Shown here one piece after another: positions 8,132-15,611 of a stretch of 27,304 bases of DNA (positions within the stretch are counted from its first letter, which is position 1; the number at the start of each line of letters is the position of its first letter). The notes below the pieces were generated by a model. It did no database searches and was not told where the DNA came from. It saw only the letters and a program-made list of their open reading frames with translations. A program made the position numbers and the translations under genes. The DNA comes from Nitrosopumilus sp. BACL13 MAG-121220-bin23 (GTDB lineage: Archaea > Thermoproteota > Nitrososphaeria > Nitrososphaerales > Nitrosopumilaceae): NCBI GenBank assembly GCA_001437625.1, contig LIAL01000005.1:1-27304 (forward strand), written 5' to 3'.

Positions 8132-8649
8132 TGACTTCTTGTACTGGGTGTAATGTTGCACTAGGTTTTAAAAAATATAATTTTCAAAAACAATGGCGTG
8201 TTTCTGGATATTTTTGTAAGGAATGTATGAAAGAAATTGGCCAGGACTTTGATGATCACGGCAAAATTACCCTTCCTAAGAGATCATGTGATTCATGTCA
8301 TCAAGATTTCTTTTTCTTAACTACAACATGGCAAAATAAAAAACGTCATCGTTGTTGTAATGTTTGTAAAGATCTTGTAGATATTGAAGCAACTTCTGCT
8401 AAATATACAGAGGAGCCTTACTTCCCTCCTGTACCTTCTAGAATTCCAATAATGATGGCTATTTTTGCAGCTTTTGGTGTATTACTGATGATTGCTGGTC
8501 TTGCATATGTTGTAGTTGTTGCACCACAACAAGATGCTAACATATTACATATTATTGTTGGAAGTTCTATGACTGGTGCTGGATTTATGCTTGCAAGAAA
8601 GATGGTTAAAGTTAGAAATATTGTTTTAGGTAAATTATCTACTTCTTAA
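8131..8649 (+). CDS. double zinc-ribbon, two-helix membrane protein
   Basis: An unrecognised 172-residue protein. The N-terminal half has two cysteine clusters, C4-x2-C7 with C29-x2-C32, and C53-x2-C56 with C75/C76-C79, each able to form a zinc ribbon. Two transmembrane segments follow (about 106-131 and 138-158) and a short basic tail. The ATG at 8131 shares a base with the transporter stop (TAATG), and a strong AAGGAG site at 8121-8126 precedes it, so the two proteins are probably made together. This suggests a partner or regulator of the urea transporter. The ribbons could bind protein, nucleic acid or a metal; the sequence does not say which. Confidence 0.88.
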   Translation: MTSCTGCNVALGFKKYNFQKQWRVSGYFCKECMKEIGQDFDDHGKITLPKRSCDSCHQDFFFLTTTWQNKKRHRCCNVCKDLVDIEATSAKYTEEPYFPPVPSRIPIMMAIFAAFGVLLMIAGLAYVVVVAPQQDANILHIIVGSSMTGAGFMLARKMVKVRNIVLGKLSTS

Positions 8650-8663
8650 AAATAATATTAATT

Positions 8664-8670
8664 TTTAAAT
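8664..8670 (+). promoter_or_regulatory. TATA-like box for the 30-residue gene
   Basis: TTTAAAT ends 23 nt before the ATG at 8694, a good spacing for a leaderless archaeal transcript, and indicates the miniprotein has its own promoter. Confidence 0.4.
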
Positions 8671-8693
8671 CCTATTACTTTTAGAATAATACT

Positions 8694-8786
8694 ATGAGAA
8701 CAAGTGATCCAAAGTATAGAAAATACATGTTTGCATTAATGGGTGTATGTGCTGCAATTATTGTATTAGTAAATATGCCAAAATAA
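8694..8786 (+). CDS. 30-residue single-pass membrane miniprotein
   Basis: A short reading frame starting MRTSDPKYRKYM and ending VNMPK. A polar, basic N-terminus is followed by one hydrophobic helix (about 13-28), giving a clear single-pass topology with the positive end expected inside. A TATA-like box at 8664-8670 is at leaderless distance, and the region lies between two real genes with no overlap. Function is unknown; such proteins often act as small subunits or modulators of membrane complexes. The main doubt is length, since 30 codons can be open by chance, but the composition is typical of a membrane peptide. Confidence 0.6.
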   Translation: MRTSDPKYRKYMFALMGVCAAIIVLVNMPK

Positions 8787-8810
8787 AATTAAATATTTTT
8801 TTATTTTTTA
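8787..8810. terminator. T-rich convergent termination region
   Basis: A tract with T7 and T6 runs lies between the stop of the 30-residue gene and the stop of the convergent DUF1059 gene. Archaeal termination uses T-runs, so this could end the plus-strand transcript. No hairpin is needed or obvious. Confidence 0.4.
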
Positions 8811-8992
8811 ATTGATTCTAAAGAATGCCCACGATTTGTAATCATTTGTGTAACTGCTTCAATAGTATAATCAAGTCCATGTTCTTCTTCAAAATGATCT
8901 CTTAATTTTTTAATTAAACCTATAGTTAATTCTTCATCCAAAACTAGATCACATTCATAACCATAATCACTACATCTTAGTTTAATTGTCAT
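8801..8992 (-). CDS. DUF1059 family small protein
   Basis: A 63-residue protein with the DUF1059 pattern: CSDYGYECDLV at 7-17 gives C-x6-C, followed by HFEEEHGLDY with H33 and H38 or nearby. Two cysteines and two histidines suggest a small zinc-type fold, but the family has no established function. A TATA-like TTTTTATAG at about 9015-9024 (minus strand) lies about 25 nt before the ATG, so the transcript is probably leaderless and the gene is monocistronic. Confidence 0.85.
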   Translation of the reverse strand: MTIKLRCSDYGYECDLVLDEELTIGLIKKLRDHFEEEHGLDYTIEAVTQMITNRGHSLESIKK

Positions 8993-9081
8993 ATGTTGAA
9001 ATGTTAGGCTAAGCTATAAAAACTATGGGTGTTTGTTTTTCATAATACAACTAATAACCTCTAATCATAATTTTATAGTAA

Positions 9082-9462
9082 ATGAAAGGTTTAGAATTTA
9101 TTTTACTTGGAGTGGGTTCTGCACTTGGTGCATTTCTAAGATACAAACTTACTGAATCTCCATTACTTTTCAATACTTTACCTGTTAACGTTTTGATGGT
9201 TAATGTTGCTGGAGCATTTATTCTAGGAGTATTTGTTGTACTCTCACAACAATGGCATCTTGATAGTAAATATTCTCTTTTTGCTGCTGTAGGATTTTGT
9301 GGATCATTAACTACAATGTCTGCATTTGCACTTGATTCTAGTAATTTACTTGAAAATAATCAATATGTTTCATTAATTGTAAATATTCTAGCAAATGTAG
9401 GATTATCTATTGCCGCCTTAATTGGAGGCAAATCCTTAATGAGTGCAATTATTAATAATTAA
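9082..9462 (+). CDS. crcB: fluoride channel/exporter CrcB (Fluc)
   Basis: CrcB/Fluc proteins are four-helix dual-topology dimeric channels that let toxic fluoride leave the cell. The 126-residue protein shows the family blocks: GVGSALGAFLRY in helix 1, NVLMVNVAGAFILG with the conserved Asn in helix 2, and the GFCGSLTTMSAFALD helix-3 break with the polar track. Length is typical. Only one copy is in the window, so a homodimer is expected. No fluoride riboswitch motif is visible in the short leader. It is followed with no real gap by a small gene at 9469. Confidence 0.93.
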   Translation: MKGLEFILLGVGSALGAFLRYKLTESPLLFNTLPVNVLMVNVAGAFILGVFVVLSQQWHLDSKYSLFAAVGFCGSLTTMSAFALDSSNLLENNQYVSLIVNILANVGLSIAALIGGKSLMSAIINN

Positions 9463-9468
9463 TTGAAA

Positions 9469-9699
9469 ATGGTTTATTCATATCAGGTAATAAAATTTCA
9501 AACAATTTCATTTGTTCAAGGAATTCATTGGTCTCAATCAGTTGGAGATAAAGGAATTCTCTACAAGTCTATCAAAGATCCATATTCGAAACTTATTGTT
9601 CAATCACCAAATGGTTCAAAAAAATTATACCATGTTCCAAAAGATAGAACGGTTGTTGTAACTAATGATATTATACATTTTCTAGGTGAATCATCTTGA
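9469..9699 (+). CDS. small basic protein downstream of crcB, unknown function
   Basis: About 76 residues, unrecognised. The sequence alternates short beta-like stretches (VIKFQTISFVQ, KLIVQSPNGSKKLYHV, RTVVVTNDIIHFLG) and has no membrane segment or signal peptide. The ATG at 9469 is 6 nt after the crcB stop; a TTG at 9463 is also possible. It is probably co-transcribed with crcB, but nothing in it links it to fluoride. Reading-frame openness and composition suggest it is real. Confidence 0.65.
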   Translation: MVYSYQVIKFQTISFVQGIHWSQSVGDKGILYKSIKDPYSKLIVQSPNGSKKLYHVPKDRTVVVTNDIIHFLGESS

Positions 9700-9762
9700 A
9701 TATTATTTTTAATACCAAAATTCACCAAATTGAATTTATATCACTAATTTAGTGCTAAAATA

Positions 9763-10056
9763 TTGTTAGAATTAAACAAAAAAGTATTTGGTAATATTAT
9801 GACTCAGGAAATTATTGGTTCAGAGCCATCTATTACTGAAATTAAAATTATTTTTGAGAAAGAACTTGTAAGTTTACTTGATAAATTAAAATCAATTTCA
9901 AAAGAAAATATACAAGATCTTTTAGAACAACACAAAATTTGTGAAAAACATATCAACACTAGACCTGGTGCAATGGCTTTGAATCAGAGTAAAATTGAGA
10001 TGTTTAATCATTACAGCAACAAATATCTTGAAAAGATTAAAGAAAGAATTGATTAA
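9763..10056 (+). CDS. small helical protein, unknown function
   Basis: A 97-residue, highly charged, mostly helical protein that I do not recognise. It has no membrane segment. The stretch around 35-65 alternates charged and aliphatic residues, as in a helical bundle or coiled coil. The TATA-like TTTATATC at 9736-9743 is about 25 nt before a TTG at 9763, favouring a leaderless TTG start; an ATG at 9799 would give 85 residues beginning MTQEIIGSEPS. It stands alone between the crcB pair and the antiporter. Confidence 0.65.
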   Translation: MLELNKKVFGNIMTQEIIGSEPSITEIKIIFEKELVSLLDKLKSISKENIQDLLEQHKICEKHINTRPGAMALNQSKIEMFNHYSNKYLEKIKERID

Positions 10057-10089
10057 TTTTTATCCATGTAGATATAGATATAGTCATTA

Positions 10090-11538
10090 ATGAATTCAAT
10101 TACTCTATCAATTTTAAATTTAATTACAAGTCAAATTGGAGATATATCATTATCGGAAATAGATTTAACATTAATTTTAAATAAATTAACAGAATTACAA
10201 AATTTCATTACTGGATTAACAGTACAAGATGGAGTTATTGCATCAGCAGATGTAATACTACTTGCTGCAGGTGTTGTAATATTTCTTGGGGTTGCGGGTG
10301 AAGCATTTTTTAAAAAAACAGGTATTCCAGATGTAGCATTTTTAATGATTCTTGGAGTAATAATAGGGCCAGTATTAGGTATAATTCAAGCTGAAGCTGT
10401 AATTCAAGTTGTTCCATATTTTGCTGCACTTGCATTGATAATTATCATGTTTGATGGAGGATTAAATTTAGATATCAAACATATTGTTAAAACTGCACAT
10501 TATTCATTTACGTTAGCTATTATTGGTTTTATTTTATCAGTGATAATAATTTCACTTGCTACACATTATGTTTTAGAATGGACATGGTTAGAAAGTATTT
10601 TGTTAGCTTCTATTGTAGGAGGGAGTAGTTCTGCAATTGTTTTTGGTTTAGTTAGAAATATTAGAATTTCAGAAGAGACTAAATCAATACTAAGTTTTGA
10701 ATCAGCGGTAACAGATATCCTTGCTACCATTATTGCATTTATTTTGTTTGAGGCAGTTCTTGCAGGTCATTTTGATTTACAAACATTACAAGAAACAATT
10801 GGTAAAGCAGTAGTAGTGGGTTTAGTTTTAGGATTTGGTGTTGGTATACCTTGGATGTATATTTCAACAAAATTTGGAAATGCTCAACATGCTTACATGC
10901 TTACATTAGCAATTTTGTTTGTTTTGTTTTTCTTGGCAAATTCATTTGGAGAGTCGGGAGCACTAACAGCACTAGTATTTGGTTTAATGATTGGCAATAA
11001 AAAACATCTTTCTAAAATCCTTAGATTTAAAGTTCCAAAAATTGAAAGAGATGATCCAACACATAACCAATTAACATTTTTGGTAAGATCATTTTTCTTT
11101 GTGTTTGTTGGGCTAATGGCAACATTTGGACAAATTGAATATGTGATATTTGGAGTTGTAGTGACAATTGCAGTCTATGTTGGAAGAATGGGTCTTGTAA
11201 AAACTGTATTAAGAAAAGGATTTTCTAAATTAGATAAATCAGTAACAAAATCAATGATTCCAAGAGGTTTAGCTGCTGCTGTACTTGCAACGTATCCAAT
11301 AACTATGGGATTACCAAATGCGGAATTATATCCACAAATGATATTTTTCATAATTTTATCATCAGTTATCATTACAACAATAGGATTAGGTAAATCAAAG
11401 AAAATACCTCCACCTGATTCAGTTCAAGGGGGATTTGTAAAACCAACAGATGATCAAGTAATTGAAGAAGAATTAGATGAACTTGACAAAAAACTAGATG
11501 GGGGATTTGTAAAACCAACAGATGATTCTAAAAATTAA
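10090..11538 (+). CDS. monovalent cation:proton antiporter (CPA1/CPA2-type)
   Basis: A 482-residue integral membrane protein related to NhaP/KefB-type exchangers, which swap Na+ or K+ for H+ and so control cytoplasmic pH and salt. Family landmarks include TGIPDVAFLMILGVIIGP, FDGGLNLDI, and SFESAVTDILATI, the region that normally carries the acidic ion-binding site. About 60 residues precede the first conserved helix. The cytoplasmic tail (about 430-482) is acidic and carries two exact copies of GGFVKPTDD (447-455 and 471-479). There is no TrkA-N domain. The transported ion cannot be read from the sequence. Confidence 0.9.
   Translation: MNSITLSILNLITSQIGDISLSEIDLTLILNKLTELQNFITGLTVQDGVIASADVILLAAGVVIFLGVAGEAFFKKTGIPDVAFLMILGVIIGPVLGIIQAEAVIQVVPYFAALALIIIMFDGGLNLDIKHIVKTAHYSFTLAIIGFILSVIIISLATHYVLEWTWLESILLASIVGGSSSAIVFGLVRNIRISEETKSILSFESAVTDILATIIAFILFEAVLAGHFDLQTLQETIGKAVVVGLVLGFGVGIPWMYISTKFGNAQHAYMLTLAILFVLFFLANSFGESGALTALVFGLMIGNKKHLSKILRFKVPKIERDDPTHNQLTFLVRSFFFVFVGLMATFGQIEYVIFGVVVTIAVYVGRMGLVKTVLRKGFSKLDKSVTKSMIPRGLAAAVLATYPITMGLPNAELYPQMIFFIILSSVIITTIGLGKSKKIPPPDSVQGGFVKPTDDQVIEEELDELDKKLDGGFVKPTDDSKN
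11428..11526 (+). repeat. 27-bp exact direct repeat within the antiporter tail
   Basis: Positions 11428-11454 and 11500-11526 are identical 27-mers starting GGGGGATTTG. They are 72 nt apart, hence in frame, and each encodes GGFVKPTDD. Identity at the DNA level, including third codon positions, indicates a recent duplication. Confidence 0.9.
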
Positions 11539-11610
11539 TCAATTCTTTCTTCATAGATATAATCAATTTTTAGAAAAACATTAAATCTATAGTAACAATA
11601 ATTTTTATTA

Positions 11611-12153
11611 TTGAGTGCAACTGATTCATTACGTGAAGATCATAAACAGATTAGACGTTTAGATAAGGTAATAATAAAATGCTATACGAGTCTTTATGCA
11701 GGCAAAAATATTCCTATATCTGATTTAGAAAAAATTACAATAATTATTGAAGAATTTTTTGATTCCATTCATTATTCACGCGAGGAAGACTCGTATTTTC
11801 CTTGTGTTGCAAGTTATGATCATTTAAAACAAGAAATACGTTCATTACTAATTGAACATGAATTTTCAAGAAGAATTGCAATACAAATTAAAAAACATGT
11901 TAAACGATGGAAAAATGGGGAAGATGCACGAGAACCTGTTGCAAGATTTTTAAAAACATATTCAATATACCTCATGGATCATATGACTAAGGAAGAACAT
12001 TTCTTTGATAAAGCTGAGGCAGAAGTACTTTCAAAAGAAGAAGAATTTGAAATGTATGAGCAATTCAAATCTGTTATGACAATTTCAAAAAAAATGGAAG
12101 ACATGATTAAAGAAATTGAATATTTAGAAAAACAAGATTGGGTTCAAAATTAA
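11611..12153 (+). CDS. hemerythrin-like HHE domain protein
   Basis: A 180-residue soluble helical protein with the HHE metal-binding pattern: H11 (DHKQI), H54 and E58 (IHYSREED), H83 (IEHEF), H124 and E128 (DHMTKEEHFF). These fit the His/Glu ligands of a di-iron four-helix bundle that binds O2 or senses redox or nitrosative stress. A TATA-like stretch at about 11586-11595 lies 25 nt before the TTG at 11611, so a leaderless TTG start is likely. The C-terminal 40 residues are charged and helical. The exact role (oxygen binding, iron sensing, repair) is not determined. Confidence 0.88.
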   Translation: MSATDSLREDHKQIRRLDKVIIKCYTSLYAGKNIPISDLEKITIIIEEFFDSIHYSREEDSYFPCVASYDHLKQEIRSLLIEHEFSRRIAIQIKKHVKRWKNGEDAREPVARFLKTYSIYLMDHMTKEEHFFDKAEAEVLSKEEEFEMYEQFKSVMTISKKMEDMIKEIEYLEKQDWVQN

Positions 12154-12190
12154 CGTAAACTCTTTATTAGTTATTTCAATATTTTTGTTC

Positions 12191-12706
12191 ATGAAACCTT
12201 TCATTCTTTGGATGACTGGTCTTCCTTGTTCAGGCAAGACTACCATTGTAAAAGATTTGCAGAAGGACATTCCAAATTTGGCAATGCTTGATGGTGATGA
12301 ATTAAGAGAATGGTTTTCACCTAAAGATTTTTCTAAAGCAGGACGTGATGAGCATAACAAAAAAGTTGCTCATTTAGCTAAGCTTTTGTTAAATCATGGT
12401 GTTCCAAGTATAGTATCTCTAGTATCACCATATGCTGAGAATAGAGAAAATGCTAGGGAAATTATTGCTGCAGGTGATCAGTTTGCAGAAGTGTATGTAA
12501 AGTGTTCATTAGCTAAATGTGAAGAACGAGATGTCAAAGGCATGTATGCCAAGGCACGAAAAGGAGAGATTAAGGGATTTACAGGAATTGATGATCCTTA
12601 CGAAGCTCCAGAAAAAGCAGATTTAGTAATTGATACTGAACATGAATCACTTTCAGATAGTGCAAACAAAATAAAGGACTTTCTTAATGAAAGAAACCTA
12701 CTCTAA
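12191..12706 (+). CDS. cysC: adenylylsulfate (APS) kinase
   Basis: Phosphorylates adenosine 5'-phosphosulfate at the 3' position to give PAPS. The 171-residue product has Walker A GLPCSGKTT (10-18), the DGDE-x-R block around 35-41, SLVSPYAENRENAR, and VYVKCSLAKCEERDVKGMYAKARKGEIKGFTGIDDPYEAP typical of CysC split across the lid region. Length is normal for a stand-alone kinase; no sulfurylase is fused. The ATG at 12191 is preferred over TTG at 12185 because the TATA-like CTTTATTAG at 12162-12170 fits leaderless spacing. Its 3' end overlaps convergent cysQ by 9 nt. Confidence 0.9.
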   Translation: MKPFILWMTGLPCSGKTTIVKDLQKDIPNLAMLDGDELREWFSPKDFSKAGRDEHNKKVAHLAKLLLNHGVPSIVSLVSPYAENRENAREIIAAGDQFAEVYVKCSLAKCEERDVKGMYAKARKGEIKGFTGIDDPYEAPEKADLVIDTEHESLSDSANKIKDFLNERNLL

Positions 12707-13513
12707 TTTTTTAAATTCTTCTACTATTTTATCATGAATTAATCCGTTAGTAACTAAAATTCCATTTTGATGATGCACATTTTTGTTATTGTATGTTAAA
12801 TCATTTCCTAGCATATCTGTCATTTTTCCACCAGCTTCTGAAACAATGCAATAAGATGCTGCTGTATCCCATTCTTTCATTTTGTTTGTTGTAGTAATGT
12901 AAGCTTCAGCTTGACCTGAACTAATTTTTCCAACTTTCAATGAACTACCTATGCTTGTAAAATCTTTAATTCCAATTTTTTTAATAAATTGTTTTTCTTT
13001 TTCTGATAAATGATGTCTAGATCCTACTGTTCTACATTTAGATAGTTTATCTATTTTAGTGACTGAAATTTTATCCCATTTATTATCTGAATATCTAAAA
13101 GCACCACAATTTTTTTGTGCAACAAATAATATTTTTTCTGTTGGCCATGCGATAACTCCAAGAATTGGTTTTTTATTTTGTATTAATGCAATCATTACAG
13201 TAAACTCTCCAGTCTTATCAATAAAATCAGAAGTTCCATCAAGTGGATCAACAATCCAAATTATATCTTTTGATAATCTACTTTGATCATCAATATCTTC
13301 TTCAGAAAGTATTGAATATTTTGTATTTGATAAAATTTCATTAATTACTTTATTACTTTTTAAATCTGCATCTGTAACTGGTGAATTATCAGTTTTTGTG
13401 AATGTATTGTAATTTTTTTGATAAATTTCTAAAATTACATTACTTGCTTCTTGTGCAGCCTTAATTGCAATATCTAATTCAGGAATTTTATCAGGAATTG
13501 GAATATTATTCAA
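12698..13513 (-). CDS. cysQ: 3'(2'),5'-bisphosphate nucleotidase / inositol monophosphatase family
   Basis: A 271-residue lithium-sensitive phosphatase-fold protein. Metal ligands are visible: E71-E72 (SEEDIDD), the DPLDGT motif (89-94) and WDTAA (214-218). The N-terminal SPVTDADLKSN is also typical. The family hydrolyses 3'-phosphoadenosine 5'-phosphate (PAP) to AMP, or inositol phosphates; the adjacent cysC makes the CysQ role more likely. The start is a TTG at 13513, preceded by an AAGGA-like site and lying 11 nt after a small membrane-protein gene, which suggests an operon. Substrate assignment is inference. Confidence 0.85.
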   Translation of the reverse strand: MNNIPIPDKIPELDIAIKAAQEASNVILEIYQKNYNTFTKTDNSPVTDADLKSNKVINEILSNTKYSILSEEDIDDQSRLSKDIIWIVDPLDGTSDFIDKTGEFTVMIALIQNKKPILGVIAWPTEKILFVAQKNCGAFRYSDNKWDKISVTKIDKLSKCRTVGSRHHLSEKEKQFIKKIGIKDFTSIGSSLKVGKISSGQAEAYITTTNKMKEWDTAASYCIVSEAGGKMTDMLGNDLTYNNKNVHHQNGILVTNGLIHDKIVEEFKKLE

Positions 13514-13524
13514 TTATGATTTCC

Positions 13525-13731
13525 TTATGTTGTTAATTCTGGCTTTAATGACCAAGCAACTCCTAACATAATAAATGGAATTGACATGACTCCTATTATT
13601 CCAAGTATGGTGTTAAATTGAGCCTCTGAAACTGCTGGATTATTTATAATCCATGGTAATGGTAATGTGATAACTATCCAAATTGAACCTAAGAGAATTA
13701 TTAGTTTAGCTCTAAATTTTTTATCTTTCAT
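13525..13731 (-). CDS. two-helix membrane protein, unknown function
   Basis: A 68-residue protein with a basic N-terminus (MKDKKFRAK) and two hydrophobic segments (about 10-30 and 42-62). A TATA-like TTTAATAC at about 13753-13761 on the minus strand is at leaderless distance from the ATG. It lies 11 nt upstream of cysQ and is probably co-transcribed with it. The layout resembles the 64-residue protein at 17828, but I cannot claim homology by eye. Confidence 0.75.
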   Translation of the reverse strand: MKDKKFRAKLIILLGSIWIVITLPLPWIINNPAVSEAQFNTILGIIGVMSIPFIMLGVAWSLKPELTT

Positions 13732-13771
13732 AATATTTTGTAATTTTGGGTTGTATTAAATTCATGTGAAT

Positions 13772-14224
13772 CTATTTTATAGATTCATCACCTTTTTTCT
13801 TAATAATATCTACAGATACTGAACCCATTACATTACCATTTGAATTAATTACAATTGTAATTTCTTCCATTGAATCAACTGTGACGTTTTTCTCTCCTTC
13901 ATATTCCCATGTAAAATATTTTGAAGTTTCTGATTCATGTGGTATGCCTTTCAGATTAAAATTTTCTATAAAAGTATAATTTTGACCACTTAATTTTATT
14001 GATAAGATTTGAGGACTACTTCCATTTGGGACAAATCTAAAAAAATATGTGCCAGATTCAATTGTAAAATTATTTGTGTAAATTCCATTAGTATATAGTT
14101 CAGGATCTGCTAAAGTTATGTGAAATACAATATCATCATTTTCTTCTTTAGAATCCATTGAAATAGATACGCCCAAAATTACTACGCCCAAAATTATTAA
14201 AATCCTAATACTTTTTTTATTCAT
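13772..14224 (-). CDS. secreted or membrane-anchored beta-rich protein
   Basis: A 150-residue protein with an N-terminal basic stretch and hydrophobic helix (about 3-22: IRILIILGVVILGVSIS), so it is exported or anchored. The rest is beta-rich, with many N-x-S/T sites for archaeal N-glycosylation and a final KKKGDESIK tail. It resembles no family I can name. A TATA-like TTTTTTATG at about 14244-14253 fits leaderless spacing. It is divergent from the CdvB-like gene. Confidence 0.75.
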   Translation of the reverse strand: MNKKSIRILIILGVVILGVSISMDSKEENDDIVFHITLADPELYTNGIYTNNFTIESGTYFFRFVPNGSSPQILSIKLSGQNYTFIENFNLKGIPHESETSKYFTWEYEGEKNVTVDSMEEITIVINSNGNVMGSVSVDIIKKKGDESIK

Positions 14225-14318
14225 AGATTAAATTGCAAATTCCATCATAAAAAATATTTTCAATTTTAGCTAACTAAATTTCACGTACTGTTAAGCAATT
14301 TTTACACTTGAAATTAAG

Positions 14319-14330
14319 TATAAATTTAAA
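14319..14330 (+). promoter_or_regulatory. TATA-like box for the CdvB-like gene
   Basis: TATAAATTTAAA lies 10-22 nt before the ATG at 14341 and after the alternative TTG at 14308. A TATA box downstream of 14308 would put the transcript start near 14341 and argues against the longer protein. The spacing is a little short. Confidence 0.4.
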
Positions 14331-14340
14331 AATTAAACAT

Positions 14341-14982
14341 ATGACTGGTCTTGAAACTAAATGGTCAAAACAACCAAAAGTAGGAATTACTGAAAAAATA
14401 AATGATGCAATCAAGCCTAAAAGTGCATTAAAACCACGAGTTCAAGAAGGAATTAAAAAATTACAATTACAAATTAAAAAATTAGATTCAATGTTAACCG
14501 GTTTACAAGACCGTGATGCTAAATTATTTCAAAGAATTGTAACTGCAATACAAAATCATGATGTTCAAACTAGTAAGGTTTTAGGTAATGAATTAGCTGA
14601 AATTCGTAAAGTTACAAAAATTTTGAGCAATGCACGAATTGCATTAGAGCAAATTGAATTACGATTATCTACTTGTAGTGATCTTGGAGATACGGTTGTT
14701 GCAATGATTCCAACAATGGGCTTAATGAAGAATTTGAAAACATCCCTTGGAAAAGTAATGCCTGGTGCTGAACAAGAAATTGGTCAAATGGCAGAAATGC
14801 TTGGAGGTTTTATGACTGAAAGTTTCTCAGGTGATGCAGTATTTGGAATTGATGAATCAACTAATAGTGAATCTGAGAAAATTTTAAGAGAAGCATCTGC
14901 TGTTGCAGAAAGTTCAACTGGTGAAATGTTTCCATCAGTTCCATCAAGTAGTCAACAGGCAAGTAGTAGTAAATTTTTATAA
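14341..14982 (+). CDS. ESCRT-III-like protein, CdvB family paralogue
   Basis: Snf7/ESCRT-III-like proteins polymerise on membranes; in Thaumarchaeota CdvB-type proteins act in cell division. This 213-residue product fits by organisation: a basic N-terminal helix region (KPKSALKPRVQEGIKKLQLQ), long amphipathic helices (about 35-125, with LGNELAEIRKVTKILSNARIALEQIELRLST), then MAEMLGGFMTE and a low-complexity Ser-rich C-terminus (SSQQASSSK). No proline-rich MIM2 motif or winged helix typical of full-length CdvB is seen, so it is probably a shorter paralogue. The start was chosen from the TATA position; TTG at 14308 would add 11 residues. Confidence 0.82.
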   Translation: MTGLETKWSKQPKVGITEKINDAIKPKSALKPRVQEGIKKLQLQIKKLDSMLTGLQDRDAKLFQRIVTAIQNHDVQTSKVLGNELAEIRKVTKILSNARIALEQIELRLSTCSDLGDTVVAMIPTMGLMKNLKTSLGKVMPGAEQEIGQMAEMLGGFMTESFSGDAVFGIDESTNSESEKILREASAVAESSTGEMFPSVPSSSQQASSSKFL

Positions 14983-14985
14983 TTT

Positions 14986-15450
14986 TTAACTTTCTAGAGT
15001 ATCACTACTTTCTTTAATTTGTTTAACTCTGTTTCCTTCTTCACCGACAATTGTATCAATATTTGCCAGTTTATCTCTTAAATTATTAATTATTACTCCC
15101 ACTTCATCAGCTTCATTTTCTACTTTGATTCTTTTATCTGTAAGTTCTTGAATTCCTCTATTTTCTTCATCAATGTATTCACTAACTTTTTGTAATTTTT
15201 CTTTAAGATTTTTGATATCTACTGATTCTTCTTCTATATCTTTTTCAAGCATAGTTCTTTTATCTTTAAGATTTTTTATCATTAAACCGACATAATCAAT
15301 TGCTTCTTCTAATTTTGCACGTTTTCCCATTAATTCACCAATTCCAATAATAGATTCACCACTTGGTGATGTTTCTACTGATTCAGATACATTGGTATTT
15401 TCTTCTTCCATCATCTCTCCTCCCTTATCTTCCTTGAACTTATCAAACAT
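14986..15450 (-). CDS. coiled-coil protein with an internal repeat
   Basis: A cytoplasmic, strongly helical acidic protein, unrecognised. A disordered acidic N-terminus leads into more than 110 residues of continuous heptad-like coiled coil. Two segments align with a 63-residue offset: KRAKLEEAIDYVGLMIKNLK and KRIKVENEADEVGVIINNLR. Translation could start at ATG 15450, about 25 nt after an AT-rich TATA-like stretch at 15475-15483 (minus strand), or at ATG 15414/15411 behind a strong GGGAGGAG site at 15416-15424. An upstream frame to 15531 has an unlike N-terminus and is less likely. It converges with the CdvB-like gene, 3 nt between stops. Confidence 0.75.
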   Translation of the reverse strand: MFDKFKEDKGGEMMEEENTNVSESVETSPSGESIIGIGELMGKRAKLEEAIDYVGLMIKNLKDKRTMLEKDIEEESVDIKNLKEKLQKVSEYIDEENRGIQELTDKRIKVENEADEVGVIINNLRDKLANIDTIVGEEGNRVKQIKESSDTLES

Positions 15451-15611
15451 TTTATGATTTCCTATTGAAAATGGGAATAAAAAGTTATTATGAATATCAA
15501 AACTGACCTTGTGAATGAATTTTAATTGCATTTTCTAGGCCTGTTTTCTAATTTTTTTCCAGTAAAAACTCATTTTTACCAAAATCATGGGATTTTTTTA
15601 CTGAAACGGGC

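Noticed and set aside
9000..9081. Possible fluoride riboswitch before crcB
   Set aside because: The leader is very short and AT-rich, and the conserved GG-rich core of the fluoride aptamer is not present.
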